Positions 55,192-63,812 of a stretch of 64,000 bases of DNA are shown here, piece after piece; position 1 is the stretch's first letter, and each line of letters opens with the position of its first letter. Origin of the DNA: Paludibacteraceae bacterium. GTDB lineage: Bacteria > Bacteroidota > Bacteroidia > Bacteroidales > Paludibacteraceae. A program made the position numbers and the translations under genes. The notes below the pieces were generated by a model, which saw nothing but the letters and a program-made list of their open reading frames with translations, searched no databases and was not told the DNA's origin. The stretch lies in contig JAFVBR010000025.1 in NCBI GenBank assembly GCA_017479885.1, forward strand, positions 1 through 64,000, in the 5' to 3' direction.

Positions 55192-55719
55192 ATGTCAATC
55201 TTCCGATTGCCGCTCATATTGCTTATGGTATGCTTCCTGTCGCTCACCTCATGCAACAGAACCAAGCCTCAGTCACCCTCCAATCGACATAACGCCACTC
55301 CGCAAGACTCTGCTGCCATGGCGCTTGTCTTTACCCAACAACGTTTGGCACAAGAAGCGGACAAAATCATCACGCAATATGTGCGCGAGCACGGTGAAGA
55401 GCAGTATGTCATGCTATCCAGAGGTTATTGGGCAAAAAAGATACTGAAAACTTCGGGAAAAGACATCACTAAAAATTCAAAGTTGGAATTGCGTGAAATA
55501 CTGTTTTCGCTTGAAGACGGCAGGATGATTATCGACAGTAGGGATGAAACCGAAGTAAAAGCAGAGCAGATGATTGCCCCCGTATGGGAGGTCCTGCAAA
55601 CAATGCACCATGGCGAACAGGTGGAACTGCTGGTTCCATGGTACTTGGGGTACGGTTCTACAGGCTCACCTATGGTCGCACCATATACCAATCTGAGAAT
55701 AATACTGGAAACTTATTGA
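55192..55719 (+). CDS. FKBP-like lipoprotein
   Basis: A 175-residue lipoprotein (LSLTSC, Cys21). The C-terminal part (about 95-175) has LLVPWYLGYGSTGSP followed by NLRIILE, the FKBP-type peptidyl-prolyl isomerase ending, though the isomerase active site is degenerate. The start at 55192 follows the HTCS stop by 31 bp. It would fold or scaffold outer-membrane proteins (inference). Confidence 0.75.
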   Translation: MSIFRLPLILLMVCFLSLTSCNRTKPQSPSNRHNATPQDSAAMALVFTQQRLAQEADKIITQYVREHGEEQYVMLSRGYWAKKILKTSGKDITKNSKLELREILFSLEDGRMIIDSRDETEVKAEQMIAPVWEVLQTMHHGEQVELLVPWYLGYGSTGSPMVAPYTNLRIILETY

Positions 55720-55743
55720 TTAAAATCACTTATATACACGACA

Positions 55744-56280
55744 ATGAAAAAATTTGCTTATGTTATTCTGTTCGCCCAGTTGCTTACACTCACAGCATGC
55801 AACAACGAGCAAGTGTACGGCAACCTTCTCAAACAAGAGAAAAAGTTGATAAACAGTTACATCAAACGTAACAACATAAATATTGTGACTACTGAACCTC
55901 TCACCGAAGAAGAATGGGGAGAAAACAATTACTACCAGCTTGACGATTATCTGTACTATCGTCTCACATCTGTGGGCGATACCACGATTGAACCCCTTGA
56001 ATACAACGATGATATTATTCTCCGCTATCGCCGTTATACTCTCGATGAATATGCTGACACGCTGAGTGCATGGAATACCAATGATGCCATGTCACCTGTT
56101 GAGTTCCGCATAGGAGAGACCTCTTCCGCCGTTTGCGAAGGGTGGTATTTGGCTATCGGTATGATGAAATACCACAACTCTGAATGCAGAATTATATGTC
56201 CGTCGAAAATGGGATTCAACGATGCATCAACCTCGGTCACTCCATACGTCTACGACCTCAAAATAAAAATCAGGAGATGA
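55744..56280 (+). CDS. DUF4827 lipoprotein
   Basis: A 178-residue lipoprotein (lipobox LTAC, Cys19). DUF4827 is a Bacteroidales-specific family related to FKBP folds; YEIRP-type strand pattern DIILRYRRYTL and a C-terminus YVYDLKIKIRR are visible. It pairs with the preceding FKBP-like lipoprotein in one operon. Function unknown. Confidence 0.75.
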   Translation: MKKFAYVILFAQLLTLTACNNEQVYGNLLKQEKKLINSYIKRNNINIVTTEPLTEEEWGENNYYQLDDYLYYRLTSVGDTTIEPLEYNDDIILRYRRYTLDEYADTLSAWNTNDAMSPVEFRIGETSSAVCEGWYLAIGMMKYHNSECRIICPSKMGFNDASTSVTPYVYDLKIKIRR

Positions 56281-56298
56281 CAGAAATCTCAGATTCCG

Positions 56299-56401
56299 TC
56301 AAACAATGTCAAACAACCCTCAAACTACGTCAAACAACTCTCAAACTATATCAAACTATATCAAACAACGTCAAACTATATCAAACAACGTCTTAAACAA
56401 C
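56299..56401. repeat. 10/11-nt tract before glmM
   Basis: About ten units beginning TCAAAC (TCAAACAATG, TCAAACAACCC, TCAAACTACG, TCAAACAACTC, TCAAACTATA and so on). Units of 10 nt are mixed with units of 11. The core TCAAACAAC is the same as the 11-nt unit in rnpA. Confidence 0.9.
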
Positions 56402-56407
56402 TATACT

Positions 56408-57781
56408 ATGGCATTAGTTAAATCTATTTCAGGTATTCGCGGCACTATAGGCGGTCGCGTTGGTGAGGGACTCAATCCCGTAGATATTGTTCGTTTCACG
56501 GCGGCTTATGCCACCCAACGTCTCAGACTGCAGACTGCTGCGCATCCCACTGTCGTAGTAGGTCGTGATGCACGCATATCGGGGCAGATGGCTGATTTGC
56601 TTGTCACGGGCACTCTGCTCGGCATGGGAATAAACGTTGTTGATATCGGTCTCGCCACCACTCCTACCACCGAACTCGCTGTCACAGGCGAGCACGCTGC
56701 TGGAGGCATCATACTCACCGCAAGCCACAACCCCATGCAGTGGAATGCACTCAAACTGCTCAATGACAAGGGGGAGTTTCTGACCGACAAGGAAGGCAAA
56801 GAGGTGCTGCAGATAGCAGAGGCTGAAGACTTCTGCTTTGCTCAGGCTGCAGAACTCGGTGTGCTGACACAGAAAGACTATCTGCCGTATCATATAGAGA
56901 ATGTGCTCGGACTACGGCTGACCGACAGGCAGGCGATTGAGAAGGCTGACTTCACCGTGGCTGTCGATTGCGTCAATTCAGTCGGAGGAATAGCAATACC
57001 TGCACTGCTCCGCGCTCTCGGAGTAAAGAATATCATAGAACTCAACTGCACTCCCGATGGTTTGTTTCCGCATAACCCCGAACCTCTGCCTCAGCACCTT
57101 ACTCAGATAAGCGCACTCATGCGCTCAGGCAAGGCTGATGTGGGGTTTGTGGTTGACCCCGATGTGGACCGTCTTGCCATCATCTGCGAGAACGGCGACA
57201 TGTTCGGCGAGGAATACACGCTTGTCAGTGTGGCGGACTATGTGCTCACACATACCTCAGGCAACACCGTCAGCAACCTCAGCAGCACACGCGCACTGAG
57301 TGACGTAACGCTGCGGCACGGAGGCAGTTACTCGGCATCGGCTGTGGGCGAAGTCAACGTGGTGACCGAGATGAAACGCACTAACGCTGTGATAGGAGGC
57401 GAAGGTAACGGCGGAGTCATCTATCCCGCTTCGCACTACGGCAGAGACGCACTCGTGGGCATCGCACTCTTCCTCTCCCACTTGGCACACAAGCATGTCA
57501 CTGTCAGCCGACTAAAGAAAGAGTACCCCCTCTACGCCATCAGCAAGAACCGAATAGAACTCACCCCTGATATTGATGTTGACGCTCTCTTGCAGAAGAT
57601 AAAAGAGCATTTCAATAACGAGCGCGTGAACGATATCGACGGTGTGAAGATTGACTTCAAAGAAGGGTGGGTGCACCTTAGGAAAAGCAATACCGAGCCT
57701 ATCATCCGTGTCTATAGCGAGGCAGCCACCGCTGAAGAAGCCGACCGACTTGCTAAGAGCGTAATGGCGTTGGTCAAATAG
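56408..57781 (+). CDS. glmM: Phosphoglucosamine mutase
   Basis: A 457-residue alpha-D-phosphohexomutase. TASHNPMQWNALK holds the phosphoserine; DPDVDRLAII the Mg2+ Asp triad; GEGNGGVIYP and RKSNTEPIIRVY sugar and phosphate binding. It makes glucosamine 1-phosphate for peptidoglycan and LPS. The start at 56408 is used; the frame is open through the repeat tract to 56306, but that part is only repeat-encoded Asn, Thr and Gln. Confidence 0.9.
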   Translation: MALVKSISGIRGTIGGRVGEGLNPVDIVRFTAAYATQRLRLQTAAHPTVVVGRDARISGQMADLLVTGTLLGMGINVVDIGLATTPTTELAVTGEHAAGGIILTASHNPMQWNALKLLNDKGEFLTDKEGKEVLQIAEAEDFCFAQAAELGVLTQKDYLPYHIENVLGLRLTDRQAIEKADFTVAVDCVNSVGGIAIPALLRALGVKNIIELNCTPDGLFPHNPEPLPQHLTQISALMRSGKADVGFVVDPDVDRLAIICENGDMFGEEYTLVSVADYVLTHTSGNTVSNLSSTRALSDVTLRHGGSYSASAVGEVNVVTEMKRTNAVIGGEGNGGVIYPASHYGRDALVGIALFLSHLAHKHVTVSRLKKEYPLYAISKNRIELTPDIDVDALLQKIKEHFNNERVNDIDGVKIDFKEGWVHLRKSNTEPIIRVYSEAATAEEADRLAKSVMALVK

Positions 57782-57801
57782 CAAACTATCAGTGTAATAT
57801 C

Positions 57802-57849
57802 TTAAGAAACTTAAGAATCTTAAGCAACTTGAAACTTGAAACCTGAAAC
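57802..57849. repeat. Compound tract before surE: 9-nt then 7-nt units
   Basis: TTAAGAAAC, TTAAGAATC, TTAAGCAAC (57802-57828), then TTGAAAC, TTGAAAC, CTGAAAC (57829-57849). It ends 5 bp before the surE ATG. Confidence 0.88.
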
Positions 57850-57854
57850 ACTAT

Positions 57855-58595
57855 ATGCATATCCTGATAACCAATGACGACGGTTGGGGTGCCAAAGGTC
57901 TGCTCACACTTGTCAGACTGATGCAGCAGTTCGGCAATGTAACCGTTATTGCTCCCGACGGTGCACGCTCCGGACAGAGCAATGCCATCAGCGTAGGGGT
58001 GCCTCTGTACATGCACCCCGTGCCCGTACCTCAAGAGTTGGCAGGCGCTGAAGCATACGTTACCAACGGCACACCCTCAGACTGCGTGAAACTTGCGGTG
58101 AACACTGTGTTCCGCGAACATCTGCCCGACCTTGTGGTCTCAGGTATCAACCATGGCAGCAACGCCGCCGTCAACGTCATATACTCAGGCACCATGGGCG
58201 CTTGCTTTGTGGCGGCTGAGCAGGGTATTCCCGCCATTGGCTTCTCGCTGTGCGACCATCAACCGAATGCCGACTTCTCTTTTTTCGAGCCTTATATAAT
58301 ATCTTTGACGGAGCAGATACTGAGCATGCCTCACATTGACGGCATCTGCTACAACATCAATGCGCCCATAGGCGAGATACGCGGAGTGAGGTGGACAAGG
58401 CAGTGCCGAGGTCATTGGACGAAAGAGTTCTTCCCGCAGACCGACGACAAGGGCGAGACCATATATGTGCTTACGGGCGAGTTCTGCAACCATGAACCCG
58501 AGGCGGAGGATACCGACGAGTGGGCACTGCAGCACGGCTTCGTTTCAGTCACACCTGATACTATTGATATGACCTGTTATGCAGCGCTTCGATAA
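57855..58595 (+). CDS. surE: 5'/3'-nucleotidase SurE
   Basis: A 246-residue nucleotidase. ITNDDGWGAKGL gives the metal-binding DD; SGINHGSNAAVNVIYSGTMGAC the family signature. Broad 5'/3'-nucleotide phosphatase in stationary-phase physiology. The small membrane protein gene overlaps its end by 17 bp. Confidence 0.95.
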   Translation: MHILITNDDGWGAKGLLTLVRLMQQFGNVTVIAPDGARSGQSNAISVGVPLYMHPVPVPQELAGAEAYVTNGTPSDCVKLAVNTVFREHLPDLVVSGINHGSNAAVNVIYSGTMGACFVAAEQGIPAIGFSLCDHQPNADFSFFEPYIISLTEQILSMPHIDGICYNINAPIGEIRGVRWTRQCRGHWTKEFFPQTDDKGETIYVLTGEFCNHEPEAEDTDEWALQHGFVSVTPDTIDMTCYAALR

Positions 58596-58860
58596 ATATT
58601 GGATTGGGATACTTGTAGGTTTGCTTATGCCTGCCCTCTTCGGATATCTGTATATCGACCGCATGAACCTGTGGTACACGCTGCAGACATTCGGACTAAA
58701 GAGCATGGCGGGGCTGATAGGCAAACTGACGGTGGTCAGCATCTTTCCCGATGCAGCACTGTTCTTCCTGTTCTACACAACCGACACTTGGCGCCTTGCC
58801 AAAGGAGTACTGATAGGAGCGCTGCCATATATGCTCGCCGCACTATGCCTCGCCATTTGA
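58579..58860 (+). CDS. Small membrane protein between surE and lpxB
   Basis: A 93-residue protein with three hydrophobic helices (about 8-25, 43-62, 75-92). Family not recognised. It overlaps surE by 17 bp and precedes lpxB by a repeat-filled gap, so it probably belongs to the same operon. The start could also lie slightly downstream. Confidence 0.65.
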   Translation: MQRFDKYWIGILVGLLMPALFGYLYIDRMNLWYTLQTFGLKSMAGLIGKLTVVSIFPDAALFFLFYTTDTWRLAKGVLIGALPYMLAALCLAI

Positions 58861-58865
58861 ATAAC

Positions 58866-58917
58866 CTGAAACCTGAAACAGGAGTCTCTGACTCCGTGAA
58901 ACTTGAAACTTGAAAAC
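58866..58917. repeat. 7-nt tract with an embedded hairpin before lpxB
   Basis: CTGAAAC twice, then a hairpin GGAGTC/GACTCC (58881-58895), then GTGAAAC, TTGAAAC and TTGAAAAC directly abutting the lpxB ATG at 58918. Confidence 0.82.
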
Positions 58918-60015
58918 ATGAAATATTTCATCATAGCAGGTGAAGTCTCGGGCGACATGCATGCGGCGCGTCTCATCGAGGATATACGTCAGAAAGACCC
59001 TTCTGCCGTGTTTGTTGGTTTCGGCGGTGACAATATGCAGCAGGCAGGGTGCCGATTGCTCAGGCATATCAACGATATGGCGTTTATGGGTGTAGTGGCG
59101 GTGCTCACAAATCTTCATAAGGTGCTGCACAACATACGTATTGCCCGCTCCTCGCTGATAGAAGAGAAGCCAGATGTGCTGATATTGGTGGACTATCCCA
59201 CTTTCAATCTCAGGATAGCACGTTTTGTGCGCAAGCATCTGAGTGAAACGAAGATAGTGTACTATATCCCGCCCAAGGTGTGGGCATGGAAGACGTGGCG
59301 TGTGCACGAGATAGGCAGACTGTGCGACCGCATTCTCTGCATCTTCCCCTTTGAAGTTGAGTTCTATGCCCGCTACGGCTATAAGGCTGAATACATCGGC
59401 AATCCCACTCTGAAAGCAATAAAAGCTCTTGAGACAGAAACTGACTTTAGTAACTTAAACAACTTTAAGCGCCACTATATCGCCATCCTGCCCGGCAGCA
59501 GAAAGCATGAGGTGAGGAAATGTCTTGGCAAGATGCTGCGTGCAGCGCTCATGCAGGAAGAATATGATGTGGTGATAGCCGCAGTAAGCGGAGTTGACCG
59601 CAGGGTGTATAATCGAATAATCACCGCCGAGAAGGTGGGTGCACAGAGGGTTTCAATTGTCAGCGACAACACTTGGGAGGTGGTTAGAAATGCATCAGTT
59701 GCACTCGTCAACTCAGGCACTGCCACGCTTGAGACAGCACTGCTTGGCACGCCGCAGATAGCCGTTTATCATGTTGCAGCAGGACCGCTGCTGTATAGCC
59801 TCAGGCACATCATCTTCCGCACCAAGTGGTTTACACTCGTCAATATCATCGCTCAGAAAGAGGTTATACACGAGTGGCTCGCCTACCGCTTTACAGTCAG
59901 CAATGTCGCCCGCGACCTCAACCAACTGCTGCATGACACTGAGGCACAGCAACTCATGCTGCAGGAGTACAAAGAAGTGAGAACAAAACTGAATTCAGAA
60001 CAATCTTTCCTATAG
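58918..60015 (+). CDS. lpxB: Lipid-A-disaccharide synthase
   Basis: A 365-residue GT19 enzyme that joins UDP-2,3-diacylglucosamine and lipid X in lipid A synthesis. AGEVSGDMHAARLI, VDYPTFNLRIAR, YYIPPKVWAWK and LPGSRKHEV are conserved. The linker just before the second Rossmann domain (FSNLNNFKR, about 177-185) is encoded by three 9-nt repeat units (59445-59471). The start at 58918 follows the tract; an in-frame ATG is not available upstream before 58903. Confidence 0.95.
   Translation: MKYFIIAGEVSGDMHAARLIEDIRQKDPSAVFVGFGGDNMQQAGCRLLRHINDMAFMGVVAVLTNLHKVLHNIRIARSSLIEEKPDVLILVDYPTFNLRIARFVRKHLSETKIVYYIPPKVWAWKTWRVHEIGRLCDRILCIFPFEVEFYARYGYKAEYIGNPTLKAIKALETETDFSNLNNFKRHYIAILPGSRKHEVRKCLGKMLRAALMQEEYDVVIAAVSGVDRRVYNRIITAEKVGAQRVSIVSDNTWEVVRNASVALVNSGTATLETALLGTPQIAVYHVAAGPLLYSLRHIIFRTKWFTLVNIIAQKEVIHEWLAYRFTVSNVARDLNQLLHDTEAQQLMLQEYKEVRTKLNSEQSFL
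59445..59471 (+). repeat. Three 9-nt units inside lpxB
   Basis: CTTTAGTAA, CTTAAACAA, CTTTAAGCG. It is the TTAAG-type unit seen before surE and tgt, here in frame in the inter-domain linker. Confidence 0.65.
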
Positions 60016-60109
60016 ATTATTTCATTTTTTTGCAACTTTGCATCCTGCATTCATAGCAGAGCACTTAATATACTATTAACCACAAGGAAAAACCAATAAC
60101 ACACACAAC

Positions 60110-61591
60110 ATGACCTCTATTCTCCGCATCAATCCCGCCGACAACGTGGTAGTAGCAATCCTGCCTCAACACCAAGGCGATGTCATTCAAATTGATGGCA
60201 AGCAAATCACCGTTCTCGAAAATGTGCCAGCCGGGCATAAGATTCTTATCACAGACCTCAAGCAGGGCGAGAACATCATCAAATACGGATTCCCAATAGG
60301 GCATGCCAAAGAAGATAAAAAGGCAGGCTCATGGATGAATGAGAATAACATCCGCACCAACCTTGCCGGTCTGCTTGAGTATGAATACCACCCTACCGAG
60401 GTAACTCTCAATATTCCCGACGAGAAACGCACTTTCATGGGTTACAAGCGCAAGAACGGCGATGTTGGCATCCGCAACGAGATGTGGATTATTCCTACGG
60501 TAGGTTGCGTTAACGGCATAATACAGAAGATTGCGGAACGTCTGCGCGCCGAGACGGGTGCCGACAACATCTTCGCTTTCCCTCACAACTACGGTTGTTC
60601 CCAACTTGGCGATGACCATGAGAACACTAAGAAGATATTGCGCGACATGGTGGTTCACCCCAATGCAGGTGCAGTACTTGTAGTCGGTCTGGGTTGTGAG
60701 AACAACCAGCCAGACATCTTCGAACAGTTCATAGGCGAATACGACCACGAGCGCGTTCGCTTCATGGTATCGCAGAAGGTGCAGGGTGACGAGGTGGAGG
60801 AAGGGTTGCGCATTGCCCGCGAACTCTATGCGAAGATGCAGGAAGACAAGCGCGTAGAGGTTCCGTTGAGCCGCCTTCGCATAGGTCTCAAGTGCGGCGG
60901 CAGCGATGGTTTCTCGGGCATAACCGCCAACCCTCTGCTGGGTTGCCTTAGCGACTGGCTTGTGGCTCAGGGAGGAACAACCGTTCTGACCGAGGTGCCT
61001 GAGATGTTCGGTGCCGAGACCATACTGATGAACCGTTGCGCCAACCGTGAGTTGTTTGAGCAGACCGTTGCCCTCATCAACAACTTCAAGGAGTATTTTC
61101 TCTCGCACGGAGAACCTGTAGGCGAGAATCCCTCGCCCGGCAACAAAGCAGGCGGCATATCAACGCTTGAGGACAAGGCTTTAGGATGCACACAGAAATG
61201 CGGTAAGTCGCTTGTACGCGGAGTGTTGGAATACGGCGAACGTCTGCAACACCCGGGTCTCAACCTTCTCTCAGCCCCGGGCAACGACCTTGTAGCGAGC
61301 ACAGCTCTGGCTTCATGCGGTTGTCACATGGTTCTTTTTACCACAGGACGCGGCACACCATTCGGCACATACGTCCCTACAGCAAAGATAAGCACCAACA
61401 GTGCATTATATGACAACAAGCCCGCATGGATTGATTTCAATGCAGGTGTGATTGCAGAGGGTGAACCTATGGACAAAGTGGCACGGCGCTTCATCGACTT
61501 CGTTATCGGCATTGCCAATGGCAATATGACCAACAACGAGAAGAACGGTTACCACGAAATAGCCATCTTCAAGAATGGAGTAACGCTGTAA
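60110..61591 (+). CDS. uxaA: Altronate dehydratase
   Basis: A 493-residue enzyme: N-terminal SAF-like domain (about 1-90) and C-terminal UxaA domain with GYKRKNGDVGIRNEMWIIPTVGCVN, VGLGCENNQPD and LKCGGSDGFSGITANPLLG. It dehydrates D-altronate to 2-keto-3-deoxygluconate in galacturonate use. It stands alone here, with no uxaB/uxaC nearby. The C-terminal region with conserved Cys may bind iron. Confidence 0.92.
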   Translation: MTSILRINPADNVVVAILPQHQGDVIQIDGKQITVLENVPAGHKILITDLKQGENIIKYGFPIGHAKEDKKAGSWMNENNIRTNLAGLLEYEYHPTEVTLNIPDEKRTFMGYKRKNGDVGIRNEMWIIPTVGCVNGIIQKIAERLRAETGADNIFAFPHNYGCSQLGDDHENTKKILRDMVVHPNAGAVLVVGLGCENNQPDIFEQFIGEYDHERVRFMVSQKVQGDEVEEGLRIARELYAKMQEDKRVEVPLSRLRIGLKCGGSDGFSGITANPLLGCLSDWLVAQGGTTVLTEVPEMFGAETILMNRCANRELFEQTVALINNFKEYFLSHGEPVGENPSPGNKAGGISTLEDKALGCTQKCGKSLVRGVLEYGERLQHPGLNLLSAPGNDLVASTALASCGCHMVLFTTGRGTPFGTYVPTAKISTNSALYDNKPAWIDFNAGVIAEGEPMDKVARRFIDFVIGIANGNMTNNEKNGYHEIAIFKNGVTL

Positions 61592-61700
61592 CTATCAACA
61601 ACAATAAAGCTATCATTTGAAGTAAAAACGTATATTGCAGGCAGAAACGTCAGCAGTGTATATTTTACAGATTTTGCTTTTATATATGAGAAAAAGTTCG

Positions 61701-61708
61701 TAACTTTG
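61701..61708 (+). promoter_or_regulatory. -7 box of the adk-obgE operon
   Basis: TAACTTTG; the nearest TTTG upstream is 24 bp away, a longer spacing than usual. The ATG is 32 bp downstream. Confidence 0.5.
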
Positions 61709-61739
61709 CACGTAAATTTTTGCAAAGTAAAATATCGTT

Positions 61740-62309
61740 ATGCTTAACATTATTCTCTGTGGTGCACCTGGTTCAGGCAAAGGAACACAAAGCGAATACA
61801 TAGTGAAGAAATACGGTCTTGAGCACCTTTCTACAGGTGATTTGCTGCGCAAGGAAATTGCCAGCGGGAGTCGCTTCGGAAAGCAGATTGATGCCATAAT
61901 ATCCAAAGGCAACCTTGTGCCTGACGATGTGATGCTGCGTTTGATAGACCAGTATCTGGAGAACCTGCCGAAAGACACCAAAGGTGTAATATTCGACGGA
62001 TTCCCCCGCACTTTGAATCAGGCAATCGAGTTCGAGAAGATGCTCAAGCACAAACAGACGTCAGCCCATCTGATAGACCTGCACGTGGAAGAAGACGAAC
62101 TAATAGAGCGTCTGCTCAACCGCGGCAAGACCTCGGGTCGAGCAGACGACAATCTGGAAACCATAAAGAAACGTCTGGTTGTCTATCATCACCAGACAGA
62201 AGCTGTGTCGAAGTACTATAAAGAACTGAATAAATATCACCCTGTTAACGGTACCGGCACTGTGGAAGAAATATTCAGCCACATTGAAACAGTGATTGAC
62301 AATTTATAA
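61740..62309 (+). CDS. adk: Adenylate kinase
   Basis: 189 residues, the short form (no zinc lid). P-loop GAPGSGKGTQ (7-16), LSTGDLLRKEIASGS, FDGFPRTLNQA and the short lid NRGKTSGRADDN. It keeps AMP, ADP and ATP in balance. obgE follows 15 bp later. Confidence 0.97.
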   Translation: MLNIILCGAPGSGKGTQSEYIVKKYGLEHLSTGDLLRKEIASGSRFGKQIDAIISKGNLVPDDVMLRLIDQYLENLPKDTKGVIFDGFPRTLNQAIEFEKMLKHKQTSAHLIDLHVEEDELIERLLNRGKTSGRADDNLETIKKRLVVYHHQTEAVSKYYKELNKYHPVNGTGTVEEIFSHIETVIDNL

Positions 62310-62324
62310 TCGGCAATTACCACT

Positions 62325-63482
62325 ATGGCACAAGGAAATTTCATAGACTACGTTAAGATATTCTGCCGCTCCGGCAAAGGCGGAGCCGGCAGTATGCATT
62401 TTCACCGTGCCAAATATGTTCCCAAAGGAGGACCTGACGGAGGTGACGGCGGCAGAGGCGGGCACATCATTGTGCAAGGCAACCGCAACCTCTGGACTCT
62501 GCTCCACCTGAAATATCAGAAACACATCTTTGCCACCAACGGAGGCAACGGAGGAGAAAGCCGCAGTTTCGGGAAAGACGGAGAGGACAAGATTATAGAA
62601 GTGCCGCTTGGCACGGTTTGCTACGATGGCGACACGGGCGAATATCTATGCGAAGTACGCGAACATGGAGAGAGGATTATTCTGCTCAAAGGCGGTCGCG
62701 GAGGACTTGGCAACTGGAACTTCCGCACTGCCACCAATCAGGCGCCACGTTATGCCCAACCGGGCGAACCTGCCATTGAGAAAAACATTATTCTTCAGCT
62801 GAAAGTGCTGGCAGATGTAGGTCTGGTAGGTTTTCCTAATGCAGGCAAAAGCACTTTGCTTTCAGTAGTAAGTGCTGCCAAGCCTGAGATAGCCGACTAC
62901 CCCTTCACCACTCTCACCCCCCAATTGGGGATAGTAAGCTATCGCGACAACCGCTCTTTCTGCATGGCCGACATTCCAGGAATCATTGAAGGGGCAGCTG
63001 AAGGAAAGGGGTTGGGACTCCGTTTCCTGAGACACATTGAGAGAAACGCCGTGCTCCTCTTTATGGTACCAGCAGACTCCGAAGACATAAAAAAGGACTA
63101 CAACATACTTCTCTCCGAACTGGAAAAATATAACCCTGAATTGCTTGGCAAAGAGCGAATACTCGCCATTTCCAAATGCGACATGCTTGACGAAATAATG
63201 ATGGAGCAGATGAAGAAGATGCTACCGGAAGACGTGCCTACAGTATTTATTTCTTCAGTCAGCGGTTTGGGCATTGACCGCCTGAAAGATATGCTCTGGG
63301 CAGAACTTGAGAAAGAGAGCAATCAGGTGATAGAAATATCCCACTTGCCAATAGATATTAAGAAAATAGAGAAAGAAGAGGACGGAGAAGACGAAGATGA
63401 AGAGCCGCACACCATCTACCTCAATGAAGTGGAAGAAGAATGGGATTTGTCGAAATACAAAGGAATAGGATGGGACGAGTGA
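62325..63482 (+). CDS. obgE: GTPase Obg (CgtA)
   Basis: 385 residues: N-terminal glycine-rich Obg fold (about 1-160, [14 protein letters not shown]), G domain (P-loop [12 protein letters not shown] about 168-179, [12 protein letters not shown]), and an acidic C-terminal tail. Ribosome-associated GTPase linked to large-subunit assembly and stress. It is in an operon with adk. Confidence 0.97.
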   Translation: MAQGNFIDYVKIFCRSGKGGAGSMHFHRAKYVPKGGPDGGDGGRGGHIIVQGNRNLWTLLHLKYQKHIFATNGGNGGESRSFGKDGEDKIIEVPLGTVCYDGDTGEYLCEVREHGERIILLKGGRGGLGNWNFRTATNQAPRYAQPGEPAIEKNIILQLKVLADVGLVGFPNAGKSTLLSVVSAAKPEIADYPFTTLTPQLGIVSYRDNRSFCMADIPGIIEGAAEGKGLGLRFLRHIERNAVLLFMVPADSEDIKKDYNILLSELEKYNPELLGKERILAISKCDMLDEIMMEQMKKMLPEDVPTVFISSVSGLGIDRLKDMLWAELEKESNQVIEISHLPIDIKKIEKEEDGEDEDEEPHTIYLNEVEEEWDLSKYKGIGWDE

Positions 63483-63483
63483 T

Positions 63484-63518
63484 AGTTTATAGTTTATAGT
63501 TGAAAGTTGAGAGTTTAA
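63484..63518. repeat. 7-nt tract between obgE and xseB
   Basis: AGTTTAT twice, AGTTGAA, AGTTGAG, AGTTTAA. It starts 2 bp after the obgE stop. Same unit as 10102. Confidence 0.85.
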
Positions 63519-63533
63519 CGAATTTATTAGATT

Positions 63534-63710
63534 ATGAGTTACGACGAGGCAATAAAACGGTTGGAAGAGTTGGTGCAATCAATGGAAGATGGCGAAGCAC
63601 TGACCATTGAAGAATACAAGCAAAAAGCCAAAGAGGCTAAAGAACTGATTCAATTCTGTCAGCAACAGCTTACCGGACTTGAAGACGAAATGAAAGAGGC
63701 ACTGCAGTAA
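63534..63710 (+). CDS. xseB: Exodeoxyribonuclease VII small subunit
   Basis: A 58-residue helical protein: SYDEAIKRLEELVQSMEDGEALTIEEYKQKAKEA is the typical XseB pattern. It joins XseA in ssDNA degradation. The ATG at 63534 follows the 7-nt tract; the stop lies inside a terminator hairpin. Confidence 0.88.
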   Translation: MSYDEAIKRLEELVQSMEDGEALTIEEYKQKAKEAKELIQFCQQQLTGLEDEMKEALQ

Positions 63711-63726
63711 GCAATGCCTCCTTTTT
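63696..63726 (+). terminator. Terminator overlapping xseB stop
   Basis: Stem GAGGCA/TGCCTC around a 13-nt loop, followed by CTTTTT. Confidence 0.75.
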
Positions 63727-63757
63727 ATCCGATATATCCGTACATCACATTTTCATA

Positions 63758-63801
63758 CTACGGTGAGATTACGGTGAGACTACGGTGAGACTACGGTGAC
63801 G
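63758..63801. repeat. Four 11-nt units between convergent genes
   Basis: CTACGGTGAGA, TTACGGTGAGA, CTACGGTGAGA, CTACGGTGACG. It lies in the gap between xseB and the phosphate transporter gene. Confidence 0.88.
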
Positions 63802-63812
63802 AAAGCCGAGAC

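Noticed and set aside
56306..56407. Repeat-encoded N-terminal extension of glmM
   Set aside because: The tract is open in this frame but gives only Asn/Thr/Gln-rich residues; the conserved protein starts at 56408.
60329..61108. 259-codon open frame on the minus strand
   Set aside because: Antisense to uxaA, which is a clear full-length enzyme; no recognisable protein pattern.
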